NCBI GenBank assembly: GCA_037445245.1
Contig: JBBIKU010000106.1
Location: 1-8,114, forward strand
Origin: JBBIKU01 sp037445245
Lineage (GTDB): Bacteria > Chloroflexota > Anaerolineae > Anaerolineales > Anaerolineaceae
Direction of reading: 5' to 3'
Length of the DNA stretch: 8,114 nt
This document shows positions 1-6,232 of this stretch, one piece after another (the first letter of the stretch is position 1; the number at the start of each line of letters is the position of its first letter). The notes beneath the pieces were generated by a model that worked only from the letters and a program-made list of their open reading frames with translations, searched no databases and had not been told where the DNA came from. The position numbers were made by a program, and so were the translations under genes.

Positions 1-281
1 ATGGCGGCTTTAATCTGGGCAGCTTTAGCCACCCCAACGCCGCGCTGACTTTGAACCTCCGCCAGCGAAGCACGGTGAATGCCGGCTAACCCGCCGAATT
101 GCTGCAACAGGCGTTGACCGAGCTGCACCGCGTTCTCGCCCTCAATACCCACCCGTAGCAGGATCGCCAGCAATTCGGCGTTGCTGAGTGCTGCCGCTCC
201 CAATTCCGCCAGCCGTTCGCGTGGACGCTCGCTCGCCGCCAGATCGGTGATGCGATAGAAAGCCAACCCTTCTTTTTCCAT
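1..281 (-). CDS. radC: RadC-family (UPF0758) protein, N-terminal part, cut by window edge
   Basis: This is the first 93 codons of a protein reading leftward out of the window, starting at the ATG complementary to 279-281. The reading begins MEKEGLAFYRITDLA and contains RPRERLAELG, LSNAELLAILLRVG and a helix-hairpin-helix-like GVGVAKAAQIKAA near residues 81-93. These are the conserved N-terminal blocks of the RadC/UPF0758 family. The catalytic-type JAB/MPN metal-binding domain (HxH...D) would lie beyond position 1 and cannot be seen. The start is supported by GTGAGGG on the minus strand, six bases upstream. RadC was historically linked to DNA repair, but its true role is unsettled; the JAB domain suggests a metal-dependent hydrolase fold. 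The gene is divergent from the rest of the window and probably belongs to another transcription unit. Family assignment is secure; function is not. Confidence 0.9.
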   Translation of the reverse strand, partial: MEKEGLAFYRITDLAASERPRERLAELGAAALSNAELLAILLRVGIEGENAVQLGQRLLQQFGGLAGIHRASLAEVQSQRGVGVAKAAQIKAA

Positions 282-340
282 GATCAGCCCTCACCAGGGA
301 CAGCGGACTGCCCGCCCGCCAGACTCGGATCGTTGGTTCT

Positions 341-369
341 GTTATACATCAGAGCACCCCACAAAACAA
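341..369 (-). promoter_or_regulatory. Candidate radC promoter
   Basis: On the minus strand, TTGTTT (369-364) and TATAAC (346-341) are separated by exactly 17 bases, a sigma-70-like layout. Transcription would begin near 334, leaving a leader of about 50 bases before the radC ATG at 281. The -10 matches five of six consensus bases, but the -35 is weak. It is placed plausibly for the divergent gene, but this is a prediction from motif spacing only. Confidence 0.4.
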
Positions 370-442
370 GTTGCCACCTTCAATAACATTTGCAGCGGCG
401 CCGACGACGTGATCGGAGGCGTTTCTTTTACACCGGCAACCA

Positions 443-451
443 TGCTATAAT
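443..451 (+). promoter_or_regulatory. Extended -10 promoter for the plus-strand cluster
   Basis: TGCTATAAT at 443-451 is a perfect extended -10 element (TGn followed by consensus TATAAT). No good -35 exists at 16-18 bases upstream (the region reads TTTCTTTT), which is tolerable for extended -10 promoters. Transcription would start near 458, only about 14 bases before the ATG at 472, so the leader holds little more than the GGAGG Shine-Dalgarno at 461-465. It is the best promoter seen in the window and could drive the whole plus-strand gene series. Confidence 0.6.
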
Positions 452-471
452 TCCACAACCGGAGGACAGTC

Positions 472-975
472 ATGATCCTAGACCCATCGCTCCTCAGTAC
501 GCTGGTGCTTCTATCCACCGCTGTGGCGGCTGGCTTCACAGCCGCTTTGTGGTTGAGCCTGATCATGTGGACTTACCGAGATATGCGCAGCAGAACCCGC
601 GATCCCTTGCTGCGTATCCTGGCGGCGCTGGTGGTGGCGGTGCTCTTCCTGCCGGGGATCATCATCTACCTGATCCTGCGCCCACCCCGCACCATTGACG
701 AGGAATACCAACAATCGCTGGAAGAGGAGGCTCTGCTGCAGGCGATTGAAGATAATCCGCTCTGTCCTGGTTGCGGACGGCGCGTCCGGCATGATTGGGT
801 CGCCTGCCCCAATTGCCACACCCGCATCAAAAAATTGTGCCACCAGTGCAATCAGTTAATGGAGCTTCCCTGGAACCTGTGCCCCTATTGTGGAACACCC
901 ACACCCGGTGTGCGGCGCGAAGATGCCAGCCTGGAAGAAGTCCTGCACAGCCTGCCCGGTGAACTGCGCGAATAA
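472..975 (+). CDS. Two-pass membrane protein with double zinc-ribbon domain
   Basis: This 167-residue protein has two hydrophobic segments, about residues 8-33 and 47-68, followed by the membrane-proximal RPPRT motif. An acidic stretch follows (EEEALLQAIEDN), then a soluble C-terminal domain with four CxxC pairs: C98/C101, C112/C115, C123/C126 and C137/C140. That spacing fits two zinc ribbons (double zinc-ribbon, DZANK-like), each binding one Zn2+. The hairpin topology would place both ends on the same side, and the reduced zinc sites argue for the cytoplasm. GGAGG lies six bases before the ATG, so the start is firm. It heads the plus-strand cluster, with a 41-base gap to the PfkB gene. No enzymatic motif is visible. 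Adaptor or nucleic-acid/protein-binding roles are possible but unproven, and I do not recognise a gene name. Confidence 0.88.
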   Translation: MILDPSLLSTLVLLSTAVAAGFTAALWLSLIMWTYRDMRSRTRDPLLRILAALVVAVLFLPGIIIYLILRPPRTIDEEYQQSLEEEALLQAIEDNPLCPGCGRRVRHDWVACPNCHTRIKKLCHQCNQLMELPWNLCPYCGTPTPGVRREDASLEEVLHSLPGELRE

Positions 976-1016
976 TGTTGGATCATCTTACCGAATAGAG
1001 AGAATAAAACCAACGC

Positions 1017-1874
1017 ATGCAAACCTTGAAACCCATCGAACCTATTGACTATCTGGTAATTGGACACGTAACCGAAGACATCACCCCCGAAGGACCGATG
1101 CCGGGCGGCACTGCGTCTTACGCAGCCCTGACCGCCAGAGCGCTTGGTTTGCGGGTCGGTATCATCACCTCTTTCGCCTCCGGTCGCGAAATACCACAAC
1201 TGGACGGGATTCCAATACTCTGTCACCCTTCCGAGGTCTCAACGACTTTTGAAAATATTCATACCCCCGATGGACGTATTCAGATCATTCATCATGTTGC
1301 GCCCAGCCTGAATCTCAGCATGGTGCCAGAAACCTGGCGTACCACCCCCATCGTCCATCTCGGACCGATTGCCCGCGAGACCGACATCAAACTGGTTCGC
1401 TCCTTTCCGGACTCGCTGGTCGGCTTGACGTTGCAGGGCTGGTTGCGCCAGTGGGATGCCAGCGGACGGGTTTATTTCAGTCAGTTGCCTGAAACCGCCT
1501 TCCTCCTGCAAAATTCTTCGGTCGCTATCCTGAGCATCGAAGATGTTGCCGGAGATGAAAGGTATATCGAAGAAATGGCATCGGCGGCGCCGGTTTTGGT
1601 TGTCACCGAAGGCGCCCAAGGCGCCCGGGTTTACTGGAACGGCGACGTCCGTCGCTTCCGACCACCGCGGGTGCAAGAAATCGATCCGGTAGGCGCCGGC
1701 GACATTTTTGCTGCGGCGTATTTTGTACACTACCATACCACCCGTGACCCCTGGGAGGCGGCGCGGGTTGCCAACCAGTTGGCTGCCCAGTCCGTAACCC
1801 GTCGCAGCATTCAGGGTGTTCCCACCACCGAAGAAGCGCGGGCTGCCTTGATCGAGATCATTCAAAAACCCTGA
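1017..1874 (+). CDS. PfkB-family (ribokinase-like) carbohydrate kinase
   Basis: This 285-residue protein belongs to the ribokinase/PfkB superfamily, whose members transfer ATP phosphate to sugars or nucleosides. The N-terminal strand (DYLVIGHVTED, residues 11-21) is followed by the substrate-region glycine pair in PGGTASYAALTARALG (G30, G31). The C-terminal signature DPVGAGDIFAAAY (residues 223-235) carries the anion-hole glycines and the catalytic base D229. VVTEGAQGARVY, about residues 192-203, is the usual strand before the ATP site. It is slightly shorter than the common 300-330 residues, and the first signature has Tyr where many relatives have Asn, so the substrate cannot be named; sugar, inositol-like or nucleoside substrates are all possible. 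The purine-rich AGAGAGAA (997-1004) upstream is a weak, distant ribosome site. The stop is two bases from the parA start, implying translational coupling. Confidence 0.88.
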   Translation: MQTLKPIEPIDYLVIGHVTEDITPEGPMPGGTASYAALTARALGLRVGIITSFASGREIPQLDGIPILCHPSEVSTTFENIHTPDGRIQIIHHVAPSLNLSMVPETWRTTPIVHLGPIARETDIKLVRSFPDSLVGLTLQGWLRQWDASGRVYFSQLPETAFLLQNSSVAILSIEDVAGDERYIEEMASAAPVLVVTEGAQGARVYWNGDVRRFRPPRVQEIDPVGAGDIFAAAYFVHYHTTRDPWEAARVANQLAAQSVTRRSIQGVPTTEEARAALIEIIQKP

Positions 1875-1876
1875 CC

Positions 1877-2668
1877 ATGGCGCGCGTGTACACACTTGTC
1901 AACCAGAAAGGCGGCGTCGGGAAAACCACCTCGGCGATCAGCCTGGGGGCTTACCTGGGTTACTTCGGGCAAAAGGTGCTGCTGGTCGACCTGGATGCCC
2001 AGGCAAACGCCACCTCCTCACTGGGAGTCGACAAGCACACCATAAAGACCGGCACCTACGAGGTGCTTATCGGTTCAGCGCCAATTGCGCCCAACATCCT
2101 GCACAACCCGCGTTTCAAGATCTCCCTGCTGCCTTCTTCGCCGGCACTGGCAGGGGCCGAAGTAGAATTGATCGAAATGCCACAGCGCCAGTCCTGTCTC
2201 AAACAGGCGCTTCAACCGCTTCTGGATCGCTACGACTACATCCTGATCGATTGCCCACCCTCGCTCAGCCTATTGACGGTGAACGGACTGATTGCCGCCA
2301 AAGACGGCGTGCTGATTCCGGTGCAGTGCGAGTACTTGCCCCTCGAAGGGCTTGGACAGCTCACACAAACTCTCTCCCGTGTGCGCTCCTCGCTCTTTCC
2401 GGGTTTGAAGGTGCGCGGCGTAATCCTGACCATGTTTGACAGTCGCACTCGCCTGGCGCTGGATGTGGTCAACGAGGTGCGGCGCTATTTCCCCGATCAG
2501 GTCTTCCGCAGCATCGTGCCGCGCAGCATTCGTTTAGCTGAGGCTCCCTCGCACGGGCAGCCGATTTCCATCTACGCTCCCGAATCGAACGCCGCCCGAG
2601 CTTATTGCGCGCTAACCAGGGAGCTCCTTGAGCAGGACGGTGTACACATACCGATCTTTCAGGAATAA
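1877..2668 (+). CDS. parA: ParA/Soj chromosome-partitioning ATPase
   Basis: This 263-residue MinD/ParA-type ATPase binds DNA non-specifically in its ATP dimer form and is switched by ParB to segregate origins. The deviant Walker A KGGVGKTT (residues 11-18, signature lysine K11 and P-loop K16), Walker A' VDLDAQANAT (D40) and Walker B ILIDCPPSL (D125) are all intact. The C-terminal block RSIRLAEAPSHGQPI is typical of Soj. It has no N-terminal helix-turn-helix extension, so it resembles chromosomal Soj rather than large plasmid ParA of the P1 type. There is no clear Shine-Dalgarno; the ATG sits two bases after the upstream TGA, so translation is probably coupled to the PfkB gene. parB follows after 14 bases. 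Confidence 0.96.
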   Translation: MARVYTLVNQKGGVGKTTSAISLGAYLGYFGQKVLLVDLDAQANATSSLGVDKHTIKTGTYEVLIGSAPIAPNILHNPRFKISLLPSSPALAGAEVELIEMPQRQSCLKQALQPLLDRYDYILIDCPPSLSLLTVNGLIAAKDGVLIPVQCEYLPLEGLGQLTQTLSRVRSSLFPGLKVRGVILTMFDSRTRLALDVVNEVRRYFPDQVFRSIVPRSIRLAEAPSHGQPISIYAPESNAARAYCALTRELLEQDGVHIPIFQE

Positions 2669-2682
2669 TCAGAGGGAACAAC

Positions 2683-3537
2683 ATGGCTCGCAAAAGCGGT
2701 TTAGGCAAGGGACTGGACGCACTCATACCGGGGAACGTCTCCCTAGAAGCCCAAACGGGAGCGGCTTACATCGAGATCGCCAAGATCAAACCCAACCCCC
2801 GCCAGCCGCGCCACCATATCCTGGATGAAGACCTGGAAGAGCTGGCAGCCTCGATCCTAGAGCATGGCATCCTGCAACCGCTGATCGTCGCCCGCGACGA
2901 AGAAAATGACCGCTACCTCCTGATTGCTGGCGAGCGACGCATGGAAGCAGCGCGCAAAGCCGGCATGCGCAGTGTACCGGTGCTCATCCGCCAGGTCAGC
3001 GATCAGCAAATGCTGGAGCTGGCGCTGATCGAAAACTTACAGCGTGCCGACCTCACCCCGCTAGAAACAGCCAACGCATACCGTCACCTCCATGAGGAAT
3101 TTAAACTGTCCCATGACGAGATCGCCGCACGCGTGAGCAAAAGCCGCGTTTCCGTCACCAACACGCTGCGGCTGCTCAACCTGCCCGAGGCAGTGCAGAA
3201 AGCGCTTGCCGAGGGCGCGATCAGCGAGGGGCACGCCCGCGCCCTGCTGGGACTCAACAATCCTCAGGCTCAAATCGCCGCCCTCAATTCGATCATCAAG
3301 AACGAGATGACTGTGCGCCAGACCGAGGAATTGGTTCGCCGGTTGGGCGGCGCAAAAATGCCCCACAAAAATACCCCGCCGCAGTCGCCCGAGATCCGCT
3401 CGCTGGAAGAACGGCTGCGTTCAGCGCTGGGTACCCGCGTCAAGCTGCGGCATAGCGGCAAGAGCGGCAGCCTGACGCTGTATTATTACTCTGAAGAGGA
3501 ACTCAACGCCCTGGTCGAGCGTATCCTGCAGGATTGA
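2683..3537 (+). CDS. parB: ParB/Spo0J parS-binding CTPase
   Basis: This 284-residue protein is the centromere-binding partner of ParA. The extreme N-terminus, ARKSGLGKGLDALIPG, is the conserved basic peptide that stimulates ParA ATP hydrolysis. The ParB/Srx-like CTP-binding domain follows, with PNPRQPR (38-43), ILQPLIV (63-69), GERR (83-86) and ENLQRADL (117-124). A helix-turn-helix lies at about 141-165 (LSHDEIAARVSKSRVSVTNTLRLL). The C-terminal 60 residues end in YYYSEEELNALVERIL, a typical ParB dimerisation segment. AGAGGG (2671-2676) lies six bases before the ATG. Length and domains match chromosomal Spo0J. No canonical parS was found in the window, so its binding sites should lie elsewhere. 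The amidohydrolase start is three bases after the stop. Confidence 0.96.
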   Translation: MARKSGLGKGLDALIPGNVSLEAQTGAAYIEIAKIKPNPRQPRHHILDEDLEELAASILEHGILQPLIVARDEENDRYLLIAGERRMEAARKAGMRSVPVLIRQVSDQQMLELALIENLQRADLTPLETANAYRHLHEEFKLSHDEIAARVSKSRVSVTNTLRLLNLPEAVQKALAEGAISEGHARALLGLNNPQAQIAALNSIIKNEMTVRQTEELVRRLGGAKMPHKNTPPQSPEIRSLEERLRSALGTRVKLRHSGKSGSLTLYYYSEEELNALVERILQD

Positions 3538-3540
3538 TTA

Positions 3541-5127
3541 ATGAAAATATTAGCCAACGCCCGCATCCGCACTCTCGATCCCAGGCTGCCCCAAGCATCT
3601 GCGCTGGCGATCGAAAACGGGCGGATCAGGCTGGTCGGCAGCCTGGAACAGGTGCAGCAGGCGGCAAATCCGGGCACCGAATGGATCGATATGGGGGGCA
3701 AATCCATTCTCCCCGGCTTGACCGATTCTCATCTTCATCTGGAACATTACGCTTTGGGCTTGCAACGGGTTGACTGTGAAACGCCCTCCCGCCTGGAATG
3801 CCAGCAGCGGGTGCAGCAAAAGGTGGATCGCACCCTTCACGGGGCGTGGGTGCGCGGGCATGGCTGGAATCAGAATCAATGGGGTGGGGATTTCGGCAGC
3901 GCCGCCGACCTGGACGACGTTGCGCCCGAAAATCCGGTTTACCTGACGGCGAAATCGCTGCACGCGGCGTGGGTGAACAGCCGCGCCCTGATGCTGGCTG
4001 GCATCAGCGCCGCCACACCCGATCCACCGGGCGGGAAGATCGCTCGCGATCACCACGGCAAACCTACCGGCATCCTCTTCGAAGCTGCCATGCAGTTGGT
4101 TGAAAGCGTCATCCCCGCAGCAAATGAGACCCAGGTCAGCGCCGCCATTCTGGAAGCGCAGAACAAGCTGTTTCGGTTTGGCGTCACGGGAGTCCACGAT
4201 TTCGACCAGCGCCTTTGCTTCGCCGTCTTGCAAAAGCTACACGCCGAAGGCAACTTGAGAATGCGGGTGGTCAAGAGCGTGCCACTGCCGCACCTGGAAC
4301 ACGCCCTGGCACTGGGTGTGAGGACCGGATTTGGCGACGACACCCTGCGCCTTGGTTCGGTCAAGATATTTTCCGATGGCGCCCTTGGTCCACGCACCGC
4401 TGCCATGCTAGAAGCTTACGAGAACAGCCCGGCTGAAGAACGGGGAATGCTGCTCGAAAGCCGCGACCACATCATCGAGATCGGACAGACAGCTATCCGT
4501 AACGGTTTGAGCCTGGCGATTCACGCTATCGGCGATCGCGCCAACCGCGAGGTACTTGACGCCTTTGAACAATTGCGGGCTTTCGAACAAAAAGAAAGGT
4601 TACCGCCCCTGCGTCATCGCATCGAACACGTCCAGGTGCTGCACCCGGATGATCTCCACCGCTTGGCGCAGCTCAACCTAATCGCTTCGGTGCAGCCCAT
4701 CCATGCCACATCGGATATGGAGATGGCAGAAAAACACTGGGGCAAGCGCGCCGCTTTTGCTTACGCATTCAAGAGCCTGTTGAAGCATGGCACCCTGCTG
4801 ATCTTCGGCTCGGATGCCCCAGTCGAATCGCCCAATCCCTTTTGGGGGATTCACGCTGCGGTAACCCGGCAGCGGCACGACGGCACTCCCCACGAAGAGG
4901 GTTGGAATCCGGCGCAACGCCTGACGTTGCCAGAAGCGTTGTTCGCTTTCACCACCGCTCCGGCAATCGCCGCGGGGGTTGAGCAGCATCTGGGCAGGCT
5001 TTCGGTTGGCTGTTACGCGGATCTGATTGTGCTCGAACAAGACCTGTTCGAGATCACCGCACATGAGATCAAGGACGTTCGCCCGCTCGCCACTATGGTA
5101 GGCGGCGAGTGGGTCTGGCAATCCTGA
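3541..5127 (+). CDS. YtcJ-like metal-dependent amidohydrolase (Amidohydro_3)
   Basis: This 528-residue cytoplasmic enzyme of the amidohydrolase superfamily has an N-terminal beta domain ending at ILPGLTDSHLHLEH, where H64 and H66 are metal ligands. Further expected active-site positions are present: VKIFSDGALGPRTA (K275, the likely bridging or carboxylated lysine), AIHAIGDRA (H328), RHRIEHVQV (H359/H363 region) and FGSDAPVE (D425, catalytic Asp). The C-terminal strand LGRLSVGCYADLIVLEQD closes the beta domain. This order matches YtcJ/AepA-type Amidohydro_3 proteins, which hydrolyse amide bonds of mostly unknown substrates, so the substrate is not predicted. No signal peptide or membrane segment is seen. 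The ribosome site AGGA (3530-3533) lies inside the end of parB, seven bases from the ATG, so expression is tied to parAB. Its relation to segregation is unknown. Confidence 0.9.
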   Translation: MKILANARIRTLDPRLPQASALAIENGRIRLVGSLEQVQQAANPGTEWIDMGGKSILPGLTDSHLHLEHYALGLQRVDCETPSRLECQQRVQQKVDRTLHGAWVRGHGWNQNQWGGDFGSAADLDDVAPENPVYLTAKSLHAAWVNSRALMLAGISAATPDPPGGKIARDHHGKPTGILFEAAMQLVESVIPAANETQVSAAILEAQNKLFRFGVTGVHDFDQRLCFAVLQKLHAEGNLRMRVVKSVPLPHLEHALALGVRTGFGDDTLRLGSVKIFSDGALGPRTAAMLEAYENSPAEERGMLLESRDHIIEIGQTAIRNGLSLAIHAIGDRANREVLDAFEQLRAFEQKERLPPLRHRIEHVQVLHPDDLHRLAQLNLIASVQPIHATSDMEMAEKHWGKRAAFAYAFKSLLKHGTLLIFGSDAPVESPNPFWGIHAAVTRQRHDGTPHEEGWNPAQRLTLPEALFAFTTAPAIAAGVEQHLGRLSVGCYADLIVLEQDLFEITAHEIKDVRPLATMVGGEWVWQS

Positions 5128-5145
5128 AACCGATCCGAGAACCCC

Positions 5146-6225
5146 ATGAACACAAACACCCGTCTCGCTCCCGAAATGCTGGTTTCCCGCTTGGGAGATT
5201 ATCTGGTCGAAAAAGGCATGATCTCCAAGCAAGACCTCCAGCGCGCCCTGGTGTTCCAGCAATCGCAGCGCGATTCACAGCAGCAAGAATTGCTCGGTAA
5301 GATCTTGGTCGATATGGGTATTCTCTCCCGCGAAGATCTCGACCAGGCAGTAACCGAACAGATCTTGCAACTGCGCACCGCCCTGGAGGAAGCCAACCGC
5401 AGCCTCGAACAGCGGGTGAAAAAACGCACCCTTGAATTACAACTGGCGCTCGAAAAACTCTCCGAGTTAAATCAGCTCAAATCGAATTTTGTCGCCAACA
5501 TCTCGCACGAGTTGCGCACCCCGCTGACGCATCTCAACGGTTATCTGGAGCTGATGATCGCATCCGATTTGGGTCCGTTGACCGAAGACCAAATGCGGGC
5601 GCTAAATACAATGAAGCGCGCTGCCGTTCGCCTTGAGCGCTTGATCGAGGACATGATTCAGTTCTCAACCATGGAACAGGGTACGATCAGCCTCAAGTTG
5701 AAACCCTTTCACATCTCGAGTGTGTGTTTAAACGTTCTCGCCCAACACCAACCGCGCGCCAGGGAACGTAAGTTGACCCTTCACTACCAGCCGGTTAAAT
5801 ATCTTCAACCGGTGATCGGTGATGAGGAAAAAATCACCTGGGTCATCTCCCAATTGGTCGACAATGCGATAAAATTTACACCAGAAGGTGGCACAATCCA
5901 CATTACTACCCAACAGGGTGATAAGATCACGCTGGTTTCGATCCAGGATACAGGGATCGGGATCAGCGAGAAAAAACTGGGTGAAATTTTTGAACCTTTT
6001 CACCAACTCGACAGTTCCTCCACCCGTCGTTACGGTGGCACCGGCTTGGGGTTGTCGCTAGCCCGCAAGATTATCGAAGCCCATGGCTCCGCCATCCGCG
6101 CTAGATCGCAACCGCAAAGCGGGAGTGTGTTTGAATTTACATTGAAAACGGTCGATTCGTCGCCTGGCGTGGCGCATAGTGGCGGAAAAACTGTGGCTTT
6201 TGGTGAACAAACACTATCATCATAA
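5146..6225 (+). CDS. Soluble sensor histidine kinase with GspE-N-like repeat domain
   Basis: This 359-residue kinase has no membrane segment, so it is predicted cytoplasmic. Residues 16-39 (LGDYLVEKGMISKQDL...) and 50-73 (LGKILVDMGILSREDL...) are two related half-motifs, 10 of 24 positions identical, resembling the N-terminal domain of type II secretion/pilus ATPases (GspE_N/MshEN). Residues 76-112 are a predicted coiled coil. The H-box follows (SHELRTP, phospho-accepting H121), then N-box QLVDNAIKF (N240), G1 DTGIG (D268-G272), F-box EIFEPFHQL and G2 GGTGLGL (297-303), so all catalytic motifs are intact. The start ATG has only a weak GAGA upstream; an internal ATG at residue 11 is possible, but it has no ribosome site. 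It lies 18 bases after the amidohydrolase and seven before the second kinase. The signal sensed is unknown; binding of a nucleotide such as c-di-GMP by the repeat domain is only a possibility. Confidence 0.92.
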   Translation: MNTNTRLAPEMLVSRLGDYLVEKGMISKQDLQRALVFQQSQRDSQQQELLGKILVDMGILSREDLDQAVTEQILQLRTALEEANRSLEQRVKKRTLELQLALEKLSELNQLKSNFVANISHELRTPLTHLNGYLELMIASDLGPLTEDQMRALNTMKRAAVRLERLIEDMIQFSTMEQGTISLKLKPFHISSVCLNVLAQHQPRARERKLTLHYQPVKYLQPVIGDEEKITWVISQLVDNAIKFTPEGGTIHITTQQGDKITLVSIQDTGIGISEKKLGEIFEPFHQLDSSSTRRYGGTGLGLSLARKIIEAHGSAIRARSQPQSGSVFEFTLKTVDSSPGVAHSGGKTVAFGEQTLSS

Positions 6226-6227
6226 GG
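6224..6227 (+). promoter_or_regulatory. Shine-Dalgarno that fixes the second kinase start
   Basis: AAGG at 6224-6227 overlaps the stop codon of the first kinase (TAA, 6223-6225) and lies five bases before the ATG at 6233. An in-frame GTG at 6179 would extend the protein by 18 residues and overlap the first kinase by 47 bases, but it has no comparable ribosome site. The ATG is therefore preferred. Confidence 0.65.
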
Positions 6228-6232
6228 CGAAC

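Noticed and set aside
978..1007. Possible internal promoter before the PfkB gene (TTGGAT, then AGAATA at 17 bases)
   Set aside because: The -10 match is poor and the 41-base gap is also AG-rich for other reasons; not strong enough to call.
1239..1895. Minus-strand open frame of 218 codons opposite the PfkB gene
   Set aside because: Antisense shadow of a well-supported kinase, with no domain-like sequence.
3550..4233. Long minus-strand open frame (227 codons) opposite the amidohydrolase
   Set aside because: It lies fully antisense to a gene with intact family motifs, and its translation shows no recognisable domain; it is a by-product of GC-rich codon use.
6179..6232. GTG start at 6179 extending the second kinase by 18 residues
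   Set aside because: It overlaps the first kinase by 47 bases and has no good ribosome site, whereas ATG 6233 has AAGG five bases upstream and begins just after the preceding stop.
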